Counted from the stretch's first letter, positions 23,964 through 32,427 are shown. The stretch is 47,851 bases of DNA from Saprospiraceae bacterium UBA6168 (GCA_002435785.1 DIUC01000036.1:1-47851), one strand, 5' to 3'. A program made the numbers and translations. Notes: generated by a model from the letters alone, not told the origin.

Positions 23964-24683
23964 ATGCTCAAGCCAAAAAAATATTTCAGCAATCATCTTC
24001 TTTTGACTGATGACGACATCGGGGACGACCATATCATGACCTCGCTTTCCACACCGATGCGCTCAGATGCGTTTGACCTAACGGACGAGGAAAAAATGGC
24101 CAAAATCGAGGACCATTTCCGGGAAATAATGCTCACGATGGGCTTGGACCTGACCGACGACAGCCTACGTGGTACGCCAAAGCGGGTCGCCAAAATGTAC
24201 GTACAAGAAATTTTCAGTGGGTTGAACCCCAAAAATAAGCCCACTGTGGCCTTGTTTGAGAACAAGTACGGTTATGCCGAAATGTTGGTGGAGAAAGACA
24301 TAACCTTCTACTCCAATTGCGAGCACCATTTTGTGCCGATCATCGGCAAAGCGCACGTAGCTTATATCTCCAACGGCAGCGTTATTGGCTTGTCGAAGAT
24401 TAACCGCATCGTGCAGTATTTTGCAAAAAGGCCACAAGTGCAAGAACGCCTCACCATGCAAATAGCCCAAGAACTCTGCGAAATTCTGGGCACGGACGAT
24501 GTTGCGATTGTCATTGATGCACACCACCTTTGCGTGTCCTCCCGTGGCGTGCAGGATGTGAACAGTAGCACCATCACCGCATATTACGGTGGCAGTTTCA
24601 TGAAGGAAGCCAAGAAAAACGAGTTTTTGCAGTACCTGCACCTGTCTTCCAAAACGAACGTCACGGAAGTGCTACAATCTTGA
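23964..24683 (+). CDS. folE: GTP cyclohydrolase I
   Basis: A 239-residue cytoplasmic enzyme that converts GTP to dihydroneopterin triphosphate, the first step of tetrahydrofolate and biopterin synthesis. Zinc ligands are in SNCEHHFVPIIGKAHVAY and HHLCVSSRGVQD, and RVAKMYVQEIFSGLNP is the conserved helix. The first 45 residues are an acidic extension before the conserved core, longer than the compact E. coli enzyme. The crtA-like gene starts 44 bases later on the same strand and may be cotranscribed; whether pterin is linked to carotenoid or light physiology here is not known. Confidence 0.96.
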   Translation: MLKPKKYFSNHLLLTDDDIGDDHIMTSLSTPMRSDAFDLTDEEKMAKIEDHFREIMLTMGLDLTDDSLRGTPKRVAKMYVQEIFSGLNPKNKPTVALFENKYGYAEMLVEKDITFYSNCEHHFVPIIGKAHVAYISNGSVIGLSKINRIVQYFAKRPQVQERLTMQIAQELCEILGTDDVAIVIDAHHLCVSSRGVQDVNSSTITAYYGGSFMKEAKKNEFLQYLHLSSKTNVTEVLQS

Positions 24684-24727
24684 TATAAAAGGCTGAGGGG
24701 AGGCACTGCTTGGAAACCAATACCTGA

Positions 24728-25441
24728 ATGACGAGTTCAATTACGACGCTGACCCTTTTCCGTTTTTCCAGTTTTTCAGAAAAAACTTGGGCCTTCGGGC
24801 AAATGCAGTTCGCACATGCCCACCTCGGCCAAGTGCCGGGACTGCAGTTTTACAAGCTCATGGGCAGCGGCAAGGATATTGGCTTCAACCCGCTGCCCGA
24901 TTGGGGCGTGTATGCCCTGCTTGGCGTCTGGGAAAGCGAACAAGCGGCTAACTTTTTCTTCGCAAATGCGGGAATCTTCCAGCAATACCGGGCGCATACC
25001 AGCGAGCAGTGGACCATTTTCATGAAGCCCCGCCAAGCCAAGGGCCTATGGTCGGGCGGCAATCCTTTCACTCCCTCCGCCGATTTGGATGAGGAGAATC
25101 CGCTCATTACCGTCATCACTCGTGCCACCATCCGAACTAGTAAATTGGTGAAATTCTGGCGCTATGTTCCCACCTCACAACGACCCATCCAACAAGGCTG
25201 CGAGGGGTTGATTTACACTAAGGGAATTGGCGAGGCGCCATTGGTGCAGATGGCGACTTTCAGCCTTTGGGAAAACATGGAAGCCCTAAAAAACTTCGCT
25301 TACAATAGCCCTGAACACCAAATGGCTATCCAGAAAACCCGTCAATTGGATTGGTACAAAGAGGAAATGTTCGTGCGGTTTCAGCCTTATCGCTCGGTGG
25401 GGACTTGGGGCGGGAAGGACGTTTTAGCGCCATATTTATAG
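24728..25441 (+). CDS. crtA: CrtA-family carotenoid monooxygenase / 2-hydroxylase
   Basis: A 237-residue protein of the spheroidene monooxygenase (CrtA) family. Recognisable stretches are AFGQMQFAHAHLGQVPGLQFYKLMGSG-like region from about residue 21, ATIRTSKLVKFWRYVPTSQ near 137, GLIYTKGIGEAPLVQMATFS near 158 and the closing EEMFVRFQPYRSVGTW. CrtA adds oxygen at carotenoid C-2 in purple bacteria; a CrtA relative in Flavobacterium acts as carotenoid 2-hydroxylase in myxol synthesis. In this context (cruF, crtY and crtD-like on the opposite strand, 44 bases away convergently) 2-hydroxylation of a monocyclic carotenoid is the most likely role. Confidence 0.85.
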   Translation: MTSSITTLTLFRFSSFSEKTWAFGQMQFAHAHLGQVPGLQFYKLMGSGKDIGFNPLPDWGVYALLGVWESEQAANFFFANAGIFQQYRAHTSEQWTIFMKPRQAKGLWSGGNPFTPSADLDEENPLITVITRATIRTSKLVKFWRYVPTSQRPIQQGCEGLIYTKGIGEAPLVQMATFSLWENMEALKNFAYNSPEHQMAIQKTRQLDWYKEEMFVRFQPYRSVGTWGGKDVLAPYL

Positions 25442-25485
25442 CTTAAACTGAAGCGTCTTGTTCGAGCAAAGGATTAGAAATCCCT

Positions 25486-26418
25486 TCAACCCGGCCTCGC
25501 CACGACCGTCAAAAACCCCATTGAAAACCATTTTTGCAATTTGTAAATGGGCGCATTCAGCACCATGCCAGCCACATAACCCATGAACTTGGGTTCCATC
25601 GAAGCCGACCAGTCAATTCGCTGCTGTTCCATTTGGCTCATCCAATGCAGCGTGTAGGGGTCGAGCGTGCCGTAGGTGAGCACTTGATCCACTTGCCATC
25701 CGCTGTTCTTCATCAACAATTCCATGTTATTGGGGGAATAAAGCGCCGTATGCCGAGGCGTATGGTAGCCTGCCCAGTGCTGCCCGAATTTGCGCCGGGT
25801 ATAGCTGTCGAAATTGGGCACCTCCACGACGAGGCGGGTCTGCGGGTGGGCGATGTCCAACAACTGGCGCAGGTGCTGCTGCGGCTCGTAATCATGCTCT
25901 AAGTAGTGCCACATCGTGATGACGTCCACGGGCGGCTCGCCGTGGAGGTCGGCCACTTCGCCTTTTCGGAGGTCAATGCCACGGTAGGTTTCCGGCTCGT
26001 TTATCCATCCTTCGTCACTGAAATCGAGGCCGATGAGTTGTGCGGGGGTGTCACTGCGCAAGCAGGCCAAAAAGGTCGGCTTGCCGCAGCCAACGTCGAG
26101 AATTCGGCTTTGCGTGGTCAATTGGTGGTGCTGCTTCACCCGTTTCACCCTTGCTTTATCAATGTTTTGCTGGTCTTGTTTTACGAAGGATGCATATTTT
26201 CCCCAAGCCTCATCCACCCGGTAGGGCAGGTAAGCGGCGGTGTAAAATTTTCCCAATTCTGCCGCTGGCACACGGGGGTTCAGGAAAACTAGCCCACAGT
26301 CTTCGCAGCGGTCGAAATTGTATTTTGTGGATGAATGCTCGTGCATCATGGCCGGGGTTTGCACGAAAAGTCGAAAGTTGGCGGAATGGCAAGCGAGGCA
26401 TTGGGTCAGGTGTTCCAT
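25486..26418 (-). CDS. class I SAM methyltransferase with N-terminal zinc-ribbon
   Basis: A 310-residue methyltransferase. The first 45 residues hold two CxxC pairs (CLACHS and CEDCGLVFLNPR), a zinc-ribbon often seen before this class. The SAM domain has ILDVGCGKPTFLACL near residue 113, then LIGLDFSD and ITMWHYLEHDYEP. The start is the ATG at 26418, which overlaps the crtY stop by one base (TGATG); the longer open frame is discounted. It is the last gene of the carotenoid operon. This may mean a methyl-modified carotenoid or lipid product, but this family acts on varied substrates (sugars, lipids) and the substrate is unknown. Confidence 0.85.
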   Translation of the reverse strand: MEHLTQCLACHSANFRLFVQTPAMMHEHSSTKYNFDRCEDCGLVFLNPRVPAAELGKFYTAAYLPYRVDEAWGKYASFVKQDQQNIDKARVKRVKQHHQLTTQSRILDVGCGKPTFLACLRSDTPAQLIGLDFSDEGWINEPETYRGIDLRKGEVADLHGEPPVDVITMWHYLEHDYEPQQHLRQLLDIAHPQTRLVVEVPNFDSYTRRKFGQHWAGYHTPRHTALYSPNNMELLMKNSGWQVDQVLTYGTLDPYTLHWMSQMEQQRIDWSASMEPKFMGYVAGMVLNAPIYKLQKWFSMGFLTVVARPG

Positions 26419-27566
26419 CAGCGGGTAACGTGTTTTACCAATGACTTGAGGAAAGGTGGCCACGGAAACCCAACCATGATGCCCAAATCCTCGGCAAAGC
26501 TCGTTTGGTCGTCGAGGTAGGCGAAGATTTGTTGCACCGAATACTTGGCGTACATGATTTCAAAAAGCTTAGGCCCCAGTTCGTTTTGGCGGTTCAACAC
26601 ATCAAGGAACAAGGCATCGTAAAAGCGGAATTTATATGGAATAAGGCCCTGGTTAGCTGGCCTTCCAGCCTTCATGTTCTCCACAATTTTCCTTGAATTT
26701 CGTTCGCAATTCTTGAAGGAATATCCAGTGGAAGGCTTCACCCAGCCACCGCCCGTTCCGATTCGGACGTGGTTGCCTTTGGAATATTTTTCAAAAGGAA
26801 AATCGCTCATGGGAATCACGCCCTGTTCTTGCTCCACAATGTCGAATTCCCGCAGTTTCAATATGTCGCTGACATAGCGGTGCAACATGCGGTCGTAGTC
26901 GCCATCCTTCAATAATTCGGGTGAAAAAAGCGTGAACTCAACCAATGCCTCCCGTTTGTTGAGGGGCAGCACGTAGGTGAAGCTCGTCGAGCCGGGCCAA
27001 AGCAGCCGAAAGTCCATCAAGGTGAAACGTTCGGGGTCGAACTGGTCGTCCGGGGTGCGGATGACCCAGCCCTTGAAGTGCTGAAGTAGCCGGGTGTATT
27101 TGTCATTTTTCTTGAAGAAATCTTCGGGAATCCGGCTGTCAAAAACATAGTCCGCCAAGTAGCTGCCTTGCTGCCCGCTGATACGAATTGGGTCGCCATG
27201 TTCGACCGATTTCACGTCCTCGTTTTGCCAATGGAAATTGGGGCTTGTGGCGATTTCCCGCTTCGCAAATTCGTAGAAATCTATGGCCCGGAGCATGTTG
27301 TAGCGGTAAGGCGGCAAGGAAAGCGGAATGGCTCGTTCGGCAGAAAAAAAATCGCCTTGCGACCAAGTTTGGCGAAGCAATTTGTTCCATTTTCCATCAC
27401 CTTTTTCCCAAAAACAAAAGGTTCGGTCGTTTTGGTCCTTGGCCGTTTTTTCCAGGATGAGGATACGTTTTTCCTGAAAAAACGGTTCGTCCCGCATGGC
27501 GAGCGCAAGGTGGAGTCCCGCCGCCCCGGCCCCGATGATGGCAATATCAAAATGGGTAGATGACAT
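26418..27566 (-). CDS. crtY: lycopene cyclase (CrtY type)
   Basis: A 382-residue FAD/NAD-binding cyclase that forms beta-ionone rings on lycopene. The nucleotide motif FDIAIIGAGAAGLHLALAM opens the protein; NDRTFCFWEKG near residue 45, FDSRIPEDFF near 125, the long WPGSTSFTYVLPLNKREALV block near 190 and IGTGGGWVKPSTGYSF near 253 are all in family order. The start at 27566 is chosen because FDIAIIGAG must be at the N-terminus; 63 upstream codons to 27755 are overlap with cruF. It overlaps cruF by 20 bases and the methyltransferase by 1 base. Whether one or both ends are cyclised cannot be told; beta-carotene is needed by blh. Confidence 0.92.
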   Translation of the reverse strand: MSSTHFDIAIIGAGAAGLHLALAMRDEPFFQEKRILILEKTAKDQNDRTFCFWEKGDGKWNKLLRQTWSQGDFFSAERAIPLSLPPYRYNMLRAIDFYEFAKREIATSPNFHWQNEDVKSVEHGDPIRISGQQGSYLADYVFDSRIPEDFFKKNDKYTRLLQHFKGWVIRTPDDQFDPERFTLMDFRLLWPGSTSFTYVLPLNKREALVEFTLFSPELLKDGDYDRMLHRYVSDILKLREFDIVEQEQGVIPMSDFPFEKYSKGNHVRIGTGGGWVKPSTGYSFKNCERNSRKIVENMKAGRPANQGLIPYKFRFYDALFLDVLNRQNELGPKLFEIMYAKYSVQQIFAYLDDQTSFAEDLGIMVGFPWPPFLKSLVKHVTR

Positions 27567-28209
27567 AGAAAAAGGCGAAAAATACAGCTTGTGAAGCAAA
27601 ATGGTGCATCGGAAGCGGATTCTTTCCTTCTGGCAAGTCATTTTGCGCAAGCACCTGCATGATGAAGGAGACCACGAACCAATCCACGAAGTTCCGCAGC
27701 GGAGCACGTCCACCGTCCCAATGCCAGAAATCAAAGAGAGGGGCAATGGGTTCAATGAAGAAATCGAGTGCCACCATCAGTACCGCTCCGCAAATTGGCG
27801 CCAGCCACTTATTTTGGATAAAACGTTTGCAAATAGTGGCTGTTAGAAAGGTCAGTACCACCCAATTGATGCCAATCAGTAGCGGAACGCCAAACAACTT
27901 TAGCCCAAAGTTTTCGCCGTACTGATAGGTGCCGAAAAGCAGGCCCGTGTTCACGCCTACGATTTCCACGCCCATGCCAATGAGGTAAACAAGCGTCCAA
28001 ATTGACAAGCTGCGCCAACCGTTTTTCGCCGGGAAATTCCACAGCAAAAGACCAGCGCCGAGCAGCAGGTTCATGGGCGTTTTTGGTAAAAACCAATCGC
28101 CCTGGCCAAGCCAGATGCCAATCATGCCTGAGATGGTGACTAACCAAATAGCAAACACGGAGACTTGTGTTTTCCCAAAGGAAGGCGGAAGTGTCAGGGT
28201 CTTGTTCAT
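27547..28209 (-). CDS. cruF: carotenoid 1'-hydratase (CruF)
   Basis: A 220-residue membrane protein with about six helices, DUF422 family. The signature blocks are GMGVEIVGVNTGLLFGTYQY near residue 79, FGVPLLIGINWVV near 106, and LDFFIEPIAPLFDFWHWD near 148 followed by GGRAPLRNFVDWF. CruF adds water at C-1' of the open psi end of gamma-carotene, and related proteins act in bacterioruberin synthesis. It overlaps the crtD-like gene by 4 bases and crtY by 20 bases, so the three are translated together. Its presence argues that a carotenoid with one open hydroxylated end is the end product, alongside beta-carotene for retinal. Confidence 0.92.
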   Translation of the reverse strand: MNKTLTLPPSFGKTQVSVFAIWLVTISGMIGIWLGQGDWFLPKTPMNLLLGAGLLLWNFPAKNGWRSLSIWTLVYLIGMGVEIVGVNTGLLFGTYQYGENFGLKLFGVPLLIGINWVVLTFLTATICKRFIQNKWLAPICGAVLMVALDFFIEPIAPLFDFWHWDGGRAPLRNFVDWFVVSFIMQVLAQNDLPEGKNPLPMHHFASQAVFFAFFYVIYPF

Positions 28210-29675
28210 GATTCAGCAGCAATTAATCCTGCCGTAATCTTGGCAGAAAGTAGGCACAATGGGATACCTCCGCCGGGATGCACGGAGCCGCCGCAGCAGT
28301 AGAGATGCTTTATTTTGCTGGAAAAATTGGGGTGACGGAGGAAGGCCGCAAACTTGGAATTGCTGGCTGCGCCGTACAATGCGCCCCGGTAGCTGCTCGT
28401 GCGTTGCTCGATGAGCGGCGGCGTGAGCACGTCCTCCACCTCGATGAGCGGGGCGAGATCGGTGCCCAAGAGGCGGTTCACCTTAGTAATTATGTCGTGG
28501 CGAGCTTGCGCAACCAACGCCTCCCAATCCTGCCCGTAGTCGCCGGGGGCATTTATCATCACGAACCAGTTTTCGCAGCCCGGCGGCGCATCGGCGGGGT
28601 CTTCCTTGCTCGTAATATTGAGGTAAACAGTGGGGTCATGGTACAAGGTTTTGTGCTCGAACAAATGCGCAAACTCCGTTCGGTAATCGCCGCTGAAAAG
28701 GATATTGTGAAGGTCGAGCGCCGGGAATAGCCCCCGTATGCCCCAATAGAAAATCACCGCTGAACTGGAGCGCTCCTGACGCAGTGTGCGCTCCGGGTGC
28801 GGCTGGTCGGGCAGTAATTTTTTATAGGTAGAAAAAATGTCCATGTTCGACACAACCACCTCCGCCTCATGTTGGCCATCAGCCGTTTTGATGCCAATGG
28901 CCCGGCGGTCCTTGACCAGTATTTGCTCGACTTTTTGGCCAAAATGGAACTGAATGCCGTGCCTCAATGCCAACTGGTAGAGGCTCGTAGTGATGCTGTG
29001 CATGCCATCCTTCGGGAAATAGGTGCCCAAGTGCAGTTCCAGGTGCGGAATCATACTCATGATGCCCGGTGTGCGGTAGGGCGATGAGCCGTTGTAAGTG
29101 GCGTAGCGGTTGAACAATTGCACGAGGTGCGGTTCGCCGATGGCCGATTCGTTGAGGGAATTGAGGCTTGTGCCGATGTCCATCTGCGACATGTGGGACA
29201 TGGCCTTGAGAGTGTCCATCGAGAGATAGGTGCCGAGTTTATGCAGCGATTTTTTAAGGAACAAGGGTGCAGTGAGGTCGTATTTGCGTTGACCATTTTT
29301 CAAATAGGCCAGCAACGACGCCGCTTCCACACCAAATTTGGCCGCTGCTTCCCTGGCGAATACCTCCCGGTCGGAATGGACGGAAAATCGGGCGCCGTCC
29401 TCCCAGAAATAATTGCAGACGTTGTCCTTGCGGTGGTATTGGAAATGCGCTGCCGGCTGCTCGCCAAACAATCCGAAAAGCTCCGTCACCAATTCCGGCA
29501 TTGTGAACAGCGAAGGCCCCGCATCGAAGCGGTAGCCGCCCAATTCGAAGGCGTGGAGCTTGCCGCCGGGGTAATCGTTGGCCTCAAAAACGGCCACGTC
29601 CATGCCAGCAGCCCGCAAGCGCAAGGCAGTGGCAATCCCGGCTATTCCGGCCCCGATGATGATGGCTGAAGGCAT
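28206..29675 (-). CDS. crtD: carotenoid 3,4-desaturase (CrtD-like, CrtI superfamily)
   Basis: A 489-residue FAD-dependent desaturase. The N-terminal motif is AIIIGAGIAGIATALRLRAA; next YPGGKLHAFELGGYRFDAGP and LFTMPELVTELF; the C-terminal motif is YCCGGSVHPGGGIPLCLLSA. By memory, Bacteroidota phytoene desaturase CrtI has a GPSWYWMPDVFE-like block here, whereas GPSLFTMPxxVxELF matches 1-hydroxycarotenoid 3,4-desaturase CrtD, which acts after CruF. The neighbouring cruF supports CrtD, but CrtI cannot be excluded. The ATG at 29675 is used; an in-frame TTG at 29690 would add five residues. First gene of the four-gene overlapping operon. Confidence 0.8.
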   Translation of the reverse strand: MPSAIIIGAGIAGIATALRLRAAGMDVAVFEANDYPGGKLHAFELGGYRFDAGPSLFTMPELVTELFGLFGEQPAAHFQYHRKDNVCNYFWEDGARFSVHSDREVFAREAAAKFGVEAASLLAYLKNGQRKYDLTAPLFLKKSLHKLGTYLSMDTLKAMSHMSQMDIGTSLNSLNESAIGEPHLVQLFNRYATYNGSSPYRTPGIMSMIPHLELHLGTYFPKDGMHSITTSLYQLALRHGIQFHFGQKVEQILVKDRRAIGIKTADGQHEAEVVVSNMDIFSTYKKLLPDQPHPERTLRQERSSSAVIFYWGIRGLFPALDLHNILFSGDYRTEFAHLFEHKTLYHDPTVYLNITSKEDPADAPPGCENWFVMINAPGDYGQDWEALVAQARHDIITKVNRLLGTDLAPLIEVEDVLTPPLIEQRTSSYRGALYGAASNSKFAAFLRHPNFSSKIKHLYCCGGSVHPGGGIPLCLLSAKITAGLIAAES

Positions 29676-30311
29676 TTTTTTTGTTGGCAAAAAAATTAAC
29701 AGTACACTGATGCTGTCTGGCAGGGGATGAAATGCAGCAGGGGGGAAATGGTTTATGTTTTGGGAAGATTTTGATTTGACAGCGGGTTGGATTGTTGTTT
29801 AGATGTATTGTTTTGAAGTTCTTATTGCTCCCACGGTGATTTATGATTTTGGTCTGGGTGACCAATCCTCCTACCCAATTCAATGCGACCAAAAGTCAGC
29901 CACAACTGCTTAGTAAGAACGGGAGGTTCGTGGTTGCCTGTGGATGTCTGAAGTTTTATTTGTAGCGCTAAGCTAATATTTTGTAATTACTGAAAGGATA
30001 GAAAGGATATGCAAAATCGGAAATAATTGAAATGCAATAAAATTTATTTTTAAATGGTTAATAATCAAATAATTATGTTGGATTTTTGAAATACCTCTTT
30101 TCGTTTCGACGCTATTTTCCGTAGGCAACCGCATAAATTTGTTGGTGAAAAGACATCTTAAATCGTTTTTGTTAAATAAAAATGAAAAAATACTTAAACA
30201 AAAAAAGACTTGAAATGTCTTGATGTCAAATTCCTCAAAAAGCTAAAAACTGTAAAAATTGGCTACATGAAACGCCAACATTAAGGTGTCCAAAGCTCAA
30301 ATCTCGGATAA
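29676..30311. promoter_or_regulatory. 636-bp AT-rich divergent control region (crtD / blh)
   Basis: No convincing gene. It separates the minus-strand carotenoid operon from the plus-strand retinal/opsin genes and probably holds promoters for both. TAAATTTG at 30134-30141 matches the -7 consensus on the plus strand, but lies 170 bases before blh and lacks a well-spaced TTG. From about 29950 on it is very AT-rich. Its length suggests several regulator sites, but none was identified. Confidence 0.4.
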
Positions 30312-31259
30312 ATGAAACTACTGATTTCTCATTCAATAATGGAAAATTCGGTGATTCTCATAACGCTGGCATCTGTGCTTATGGGTCTTGGATTACCCAA
30401 GTTCATGGTGGAGCCTCATTTAACGTTTTTCGGCTTTTCTCTCATTTTGGCGGGTGTTCCGCATGGAGCCTCTGATTTCTACCTTTCCCGGGAATTGTCC
30501 CAAAGGCACTGGAAACAATATTCGCAAGCTTTGTTCTTGATGGGCTATTTTTTGATTATGGCTTTATACTCGGCAGTTTGGTTGATTGCACCAATAATAG
30601 CTTTCTGGATATTTATTTTGTTCTCAACGTATCATTTTGGCCAGTCCAATTGGTCATTCCTGAAGTTCCCAAACAGCGCCGTTGAAAAATTCACCTATTT
30701 AATCTGGGGAATGGCGATTGTGGGTATCCCTGTAATTCTTCATTTTGACCAAGCTTCGAGTATTGTTTTGGAAATGACAGGTGTCAAGTTTGTGCTTGAA
30801 GACACCTACCGTGCAGCACTCATTTACTTGCTAATTTTTGGCGTAGTTGGAAATGCTTTTTACCTCAATAATAGTGGTTCGTTGTCTGGTAAGGCATTCA
30901 GAAATGAGCTTGGCAAATTTTTCTTGTTGATGCTTTTGTTTTTTACCACGCCTTTATTGATTGGGTTTGGGATTTATTTTGTGTTGTGGCATTCCTTGGC
31001 AGCAATAATTGACCAAATCAAGGTTGTAAGGGTTTCCAATCAGTCATTTGGTTACAAGTCGTACATCCGTTCTACCATCCCACTCACTTTAATCGCATAT
31101 TCCGGTCTGGCTTTGTTTTATTTCTTCTTCAATGGTTATTTTGATAAAGGACAAGGATTAGGCCAGCTTTTTATTTTTATTTCCATCATCACCGTCCCTC
31201 ATGCCGTTCTGATGGATTGGCTTTATCATATAGGACGTCCTGTGCTGGAAAAAGCTTGA
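30312..31259 (+). CDS. blh: Brp/Blh-family beta-carotene 15,15'-dioxygenase
   Basis: A 315-residue membrane protein with about eight helices that splits beta-carotene into two retinal molecules. The iron-binding histidines sit in PHGASDFYLSRE near residue 50, TYHFGQSNWSF near 105, LWHSLAAIIDQ near 226 and VPHAVLMDWLYH near 295, the four positions expected for the family. It precedes the rhodopsin gene by 103 bases on the same strand and so supplies its chromophore. A second ATG at residue 10 could also be the start. Confidence 0.95.
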   Translation: MKLLISHSIMENSVILITLASVLMGLGLPKFMVEPHLTFFGFSLILAGVPHGASDFYLSRELSQRHWKQYSQALFLMGYFLIMALYSAVWLIAPIIAFWIFILFSTYHFGQSNWSFLKFPNSAVEKFTYLIWGMAIVGIPVILHFDQASSIVLEMTGVKFVLEDTYRAALIYLLIFGVVGNAFYLNNSGSLSGKAFRNELGKFFLLMLLFFTTPLLIGFGIYFVLWHSLAAIIDQIKVVRVSNQSFGYKSYIRSTIPLTLIAYSGLALFYFFFNGYFDKGQGLGQLFIFISIITVPHAVLMDWLYHIGRPVLEKA

Positions 31260-31316
31260 GAAGGATTGGGCATTAAATGCTCAAGTAGTGCGTAAAATTA
31301 GAAAATAGTCCATACC

Positions 31317-31324
31317 TATTTTTG
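31317..31324 (+). promoter_or_regulatory. candidate -7 element for the rhodopsin gene
   Basis: TATTTTTG matches TAnnTTTG and is 38 bases before the rhodopsin start, so the opsin may be transcribed independently of blh. No TTG at the ideal spacing. Between this and the ATG a leader with TTAACTAAAAAAATG resembles the TAACCAAAAAAATG leader at 38116. Confidence 0.45.
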
Positions 31325-31362
31325 GTCAATATATTAATCTTAACTAAAAAAATGCTTTAAAC

Positions 31363-32103
31363 ATGGAATTCAATCTTAATTTTCAAACCATCATGTTGAC
31401 CGTGCTCCAACCTGGCGATTATGTTGGTTTCACCTTTTTCATTGGCTCTATGGCCATGATGGCAGCCTCTGTCTTCTTCTTCTTCGAAATGTGGAACCAA
31501 GAAGGGAAATGGCGCACCTCCCTGTTGGTATCGGGTCTGATTACCTTCATCGCAGCGGTGCACTACTTTTACATGCGGGATTTCTGGGCCACCAATGGCA
31601 CCTCCCCAACGGAATTCAGGTACATTGACTGGATTCTTACCGTACCGCTCATGTGCGTAGAGTTTTACCTCATCCTGAAGGCTTTTGGGGCAAAACAAAG
31701 CTTGCTATGGAAGATGGTTTTTTACTCCTTATGGATGTTGGTAGCTGGGTACTTGGGTGAGACCCTGTACCGTGAAAGCTCGCCTTTATGGGGTTTCATC
31801 TCGACCATCGGTTACTTGGGCATCGTTTACGAGGTATGGATGGGCAGCGCCAAGAAATTGGCCAACAATTCCAACAACCCAGCCCTCCAATCTGCTTTCA
31901 GCGCTTTGGGATGGTTCGTGTTGGTAGGCTGGGCCATTTACCCAATCGGATATATGGCCATTGAAGGTTCAGGATGGCTCAGTGGCGTCTTGAACCCAAA
32001 GAGCTTGGACATTATTTACAACATCGGTGATGCTGTCAATAAAATCGGGTTTGGCCTCGTAATTTATTCATTGGCTGTCTCCAGCAAAAAAGTTCAAGCC
32101 TAA
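31363..32103 (+). CDS. proteorhodopsin-type light-driven proton pump
   Basis: A 246-residue seven-helix retinal protein. Helix C motif FRYIDWILTVPLMCVEF gives Asp89 (proton acceptor), Thr93 and Glu100 (proton donor), the DTE pattern of outward proton pumps. Met97 takes the spectral-tuning position 105 of green proteorhodopsin, as in flavobacterial green-absorbing pumps. His67 in AVHYFYMRDFW matches the His-Asp pair of proteorhodopsins. Lys227 in DAVNKIGFG is the retinal lysine, with Asp223 the second counter-ion. By ungapped alignment the position of Trp159 of proteorhodopsin (the fenestration site) is Tyr151, flanked by glycines. Retinal comes from the upstream blh. Ends at a strong terminator. 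Confidence 0.97.
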   Translation: MEFNLNFQTIMLTVLQPGDYVGFTFFIGSMAMMAASVFFFFEMWNQEGKWRTSLLVSGLITFIAAVHYFYMRDFWATNGTSPTEFRYIDWILTVPLMCVEFYLILKAFGAKQSLLWKMVFYSLWMLVAGYLGETLYRESSPLWGFISTIGYLGIVYEVWMGSAKKLANNSNNPALQSAFSALGWFVLVGWAIYPIGYMAIEGSGWLSGVLNPKSLDIIYNIGDAVNKIGFGLVIYSLAVSSKKVQA

Positions 32104-32152
32104 AAAGATAGTTAATAACAGCGAAGGTGTATGGCTTTTGCTGTTGTGATAA

Positions 32153-32190
32153 AAAAAGAATGTCCTGTCAATTGACAGGGCATTCTTTTT
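32153..32190 (+). terminator. rho-independent terminator after the rhodopsin gene
   Basis: An 18-base-arm hairpin from AAAAAGAATG to CATTCTTTTT with inner arms CCTGTCAATTGACAGG, one T-G mismatch and a closing T run. It lies 50 bases past the stop codon. Confidence 0.85.
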
Positions 32191-32272
32191 GTGCCTTATT
32201 ATAAATCTGGCACCTTCTTACCACAATACAACCTAAATGGCTGAATACACAATTCTATACTTCACGCAAATA

Positions 32273-32409
32273 GGTTTTGTGCAAATAGGGGTTTGGGGCG
32301 TTCCGCCCCAAAAGACCCTCTCCCCCGACGAGTCGCCGAAGAGCCTGCCCCGATTTCTCGGGGCGGCGAGGAGGGGCAGCGGCGCATAATTTTTGATTTG
32401 CACAAAACT
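32273..32409. repeat. 137-bp structured element with inner hairpins
   Basis: Outer arms GGTTTTGTGCAAAT and ATTTGCACAAAAC bracket a GC-rich core containing two further hairpins: GGGGCG..CGCCCC (about 32295-32309) and GCCCCGA..TCGGGGC (about 32347-32364). No gene. The layout looks like a transcribed structured RNA or a REP-like mobile repeat. Confidence 0.55.
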
Positions 32410-32427
32410 TGGTAGCGTGAGCTATTA

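Noticed and set aside
31363..32103. Sodium or chloride pump assignment for the rhodopsin
   Set aside because: Helix C shows Asp-Thr-Glu, the proton-pump pattern, not NDQ or NTQ.
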